A stretch of 22,906 nucleotides of DNA. Origin: Deinococcus sp045062605 (GTDB lineage Bacteria; Deinococcota; Deinococci; Deinococcales; Deinococcaceae). This document shows positions 22,532 through 22,906 of the stretch, piece after piece. The translations under genes were made by a program, and so were the position numbers. The notes beneath the pieces were generated by a model. That model was not told the DNA's origin. It did no database searches and worked only from the letters and a program-made list of their open reading frames with translations. Position 1 is the stretch's first letter, and the number at the start of each line of letters is the position of its first letter. The stretch is from positions 1 to 22,906 of the forward strand of contig NZ_JBJGDW010000058.1 in NCBI RefSeq assembly GCF_045062605.1, given 5' to 3'.

Positions 22532-22870
22532 TTAAGTGGCGCTGGGTGCGGAGAAAGGTTGATTTAAGAGGCCGAAATATAGTTCGGCCTGTGGGTGATC
22601 CCATCTCAGCGCTCTCGCCAGATATTGCCAGCCATACTGGACCACACTGAATGCGCGACGACCCTGCGCTTTGATCGGGATTGGTTTGGACGCATTCATC
22701 CAGACGCCCACTCGCAGACAGCACACCCAGGCCAGCGTGACCAGTCCAAACAACCACTCCAATCGGTCAGCATTGGTGACAGCCGACCATTCCAGGTCAA
22801 AGCCACGCGACTTCATGCTGCTGAACGTGCACTCCACGTCCCAACACCAGTACAGCTGTAAAGATGGAAG
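22532..22870 (-). pseudogene. IS4-family transposase C-terminal remnant
   Basis: The minus-strand frame reads QLYWCWDVECTFSSMKSRGF then DLEWSAVTNADRLEWLFGLV and ALRWDHPQAELYFG before TAA. YWxWDVECTFSSMKSRG is the IS4-type box carrying the third catalytic residue (Glu of the DDE triad). Stops at 22873-22871 and three more upstream show that the N-terminal two thirds are missing here. Non-functional. Confidence 0.75.
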
Positions 22871-22906
22871 CTACACGGCCTATCATTAGGGTGGACAGCC
22901 TCGTTC

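Noticed and set aside
1..22906. CRISPR array, tRNA or rRNA genes
   Set aside because: No regularly spaced repeats of CRISPR type and no tRNA or rRNA sequence seen by eye on either strand.

Overview
The window reads as a piece of a Deinococcus-type genome, possibly an accessory replicon or genomic island. The signs are high G+C, an HU protein with a Lys/Ala/Ser-rich N-terminal extension, NucS mismatch endonuclease, a strong promoter whose predicted start point coincides with an ATG (leaderless, common in Deinococcus), and short structured intergenic repeats. The assignment rests on recognition alone; no database was searched.

Left part (1-6160), plus strand: an SDR oxidoreductase whose native start looks damaged, a VIT/CCC1-type metal transporter behind a 26-bp dyad, a 44-codon small ORF, then a tightly coupled carbohydrate operon of a two-domain glycosyltransferase, a GT4 glycosyltransferase and a GH130 mannoside phosphorylase-like enzyme. 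These three overlap and probably make and recycle a mannose-type glycan or glycoside.

6161-6841 has no convincing gene. It holds a roughly 131-bp structured repeat split by a 322-bp insertion with 13-bp terminal inverted repeats and a TTTAAT target duplication. A second, uninterrupted copy of the repeat lies at 22209-22342.

6842-9352: an ArsR-type regulator and a SulP/STAS anion transporter, translationally coupled on the minus strand, then a gene-poor stretch with an amber-interrupted basic ORF. 9353-12680: a UvrD/Rep-like helicase with an unassigned C-terminal extension, HU with a clear terminator, and convergent nucS.

12681-22906 is accessory DNA. It holds a Fic AMPylase-type protein preceded by three repeats spaced 40-41 bp, an intact tyrosine recombinase with a dif/lox-like inverted repeat at its 5' end, and a second recombinase homologue lacking the catalytic His and Tyr residues. 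Next come a MoxR/McrB-like AAA+ ATPase with an unrecognised N-terminal half, a VapBC-type toxin-antitoxin pair and a divergent AbiE pair. The right end has a truncated gene start, a DEDDh exonuclease coupled to an unknown 138-aa protein, the C-terminal stub of another gene of that operon, and remnants of two transposases. The picture is an integration hot spot with repeated gene gain and truncation.
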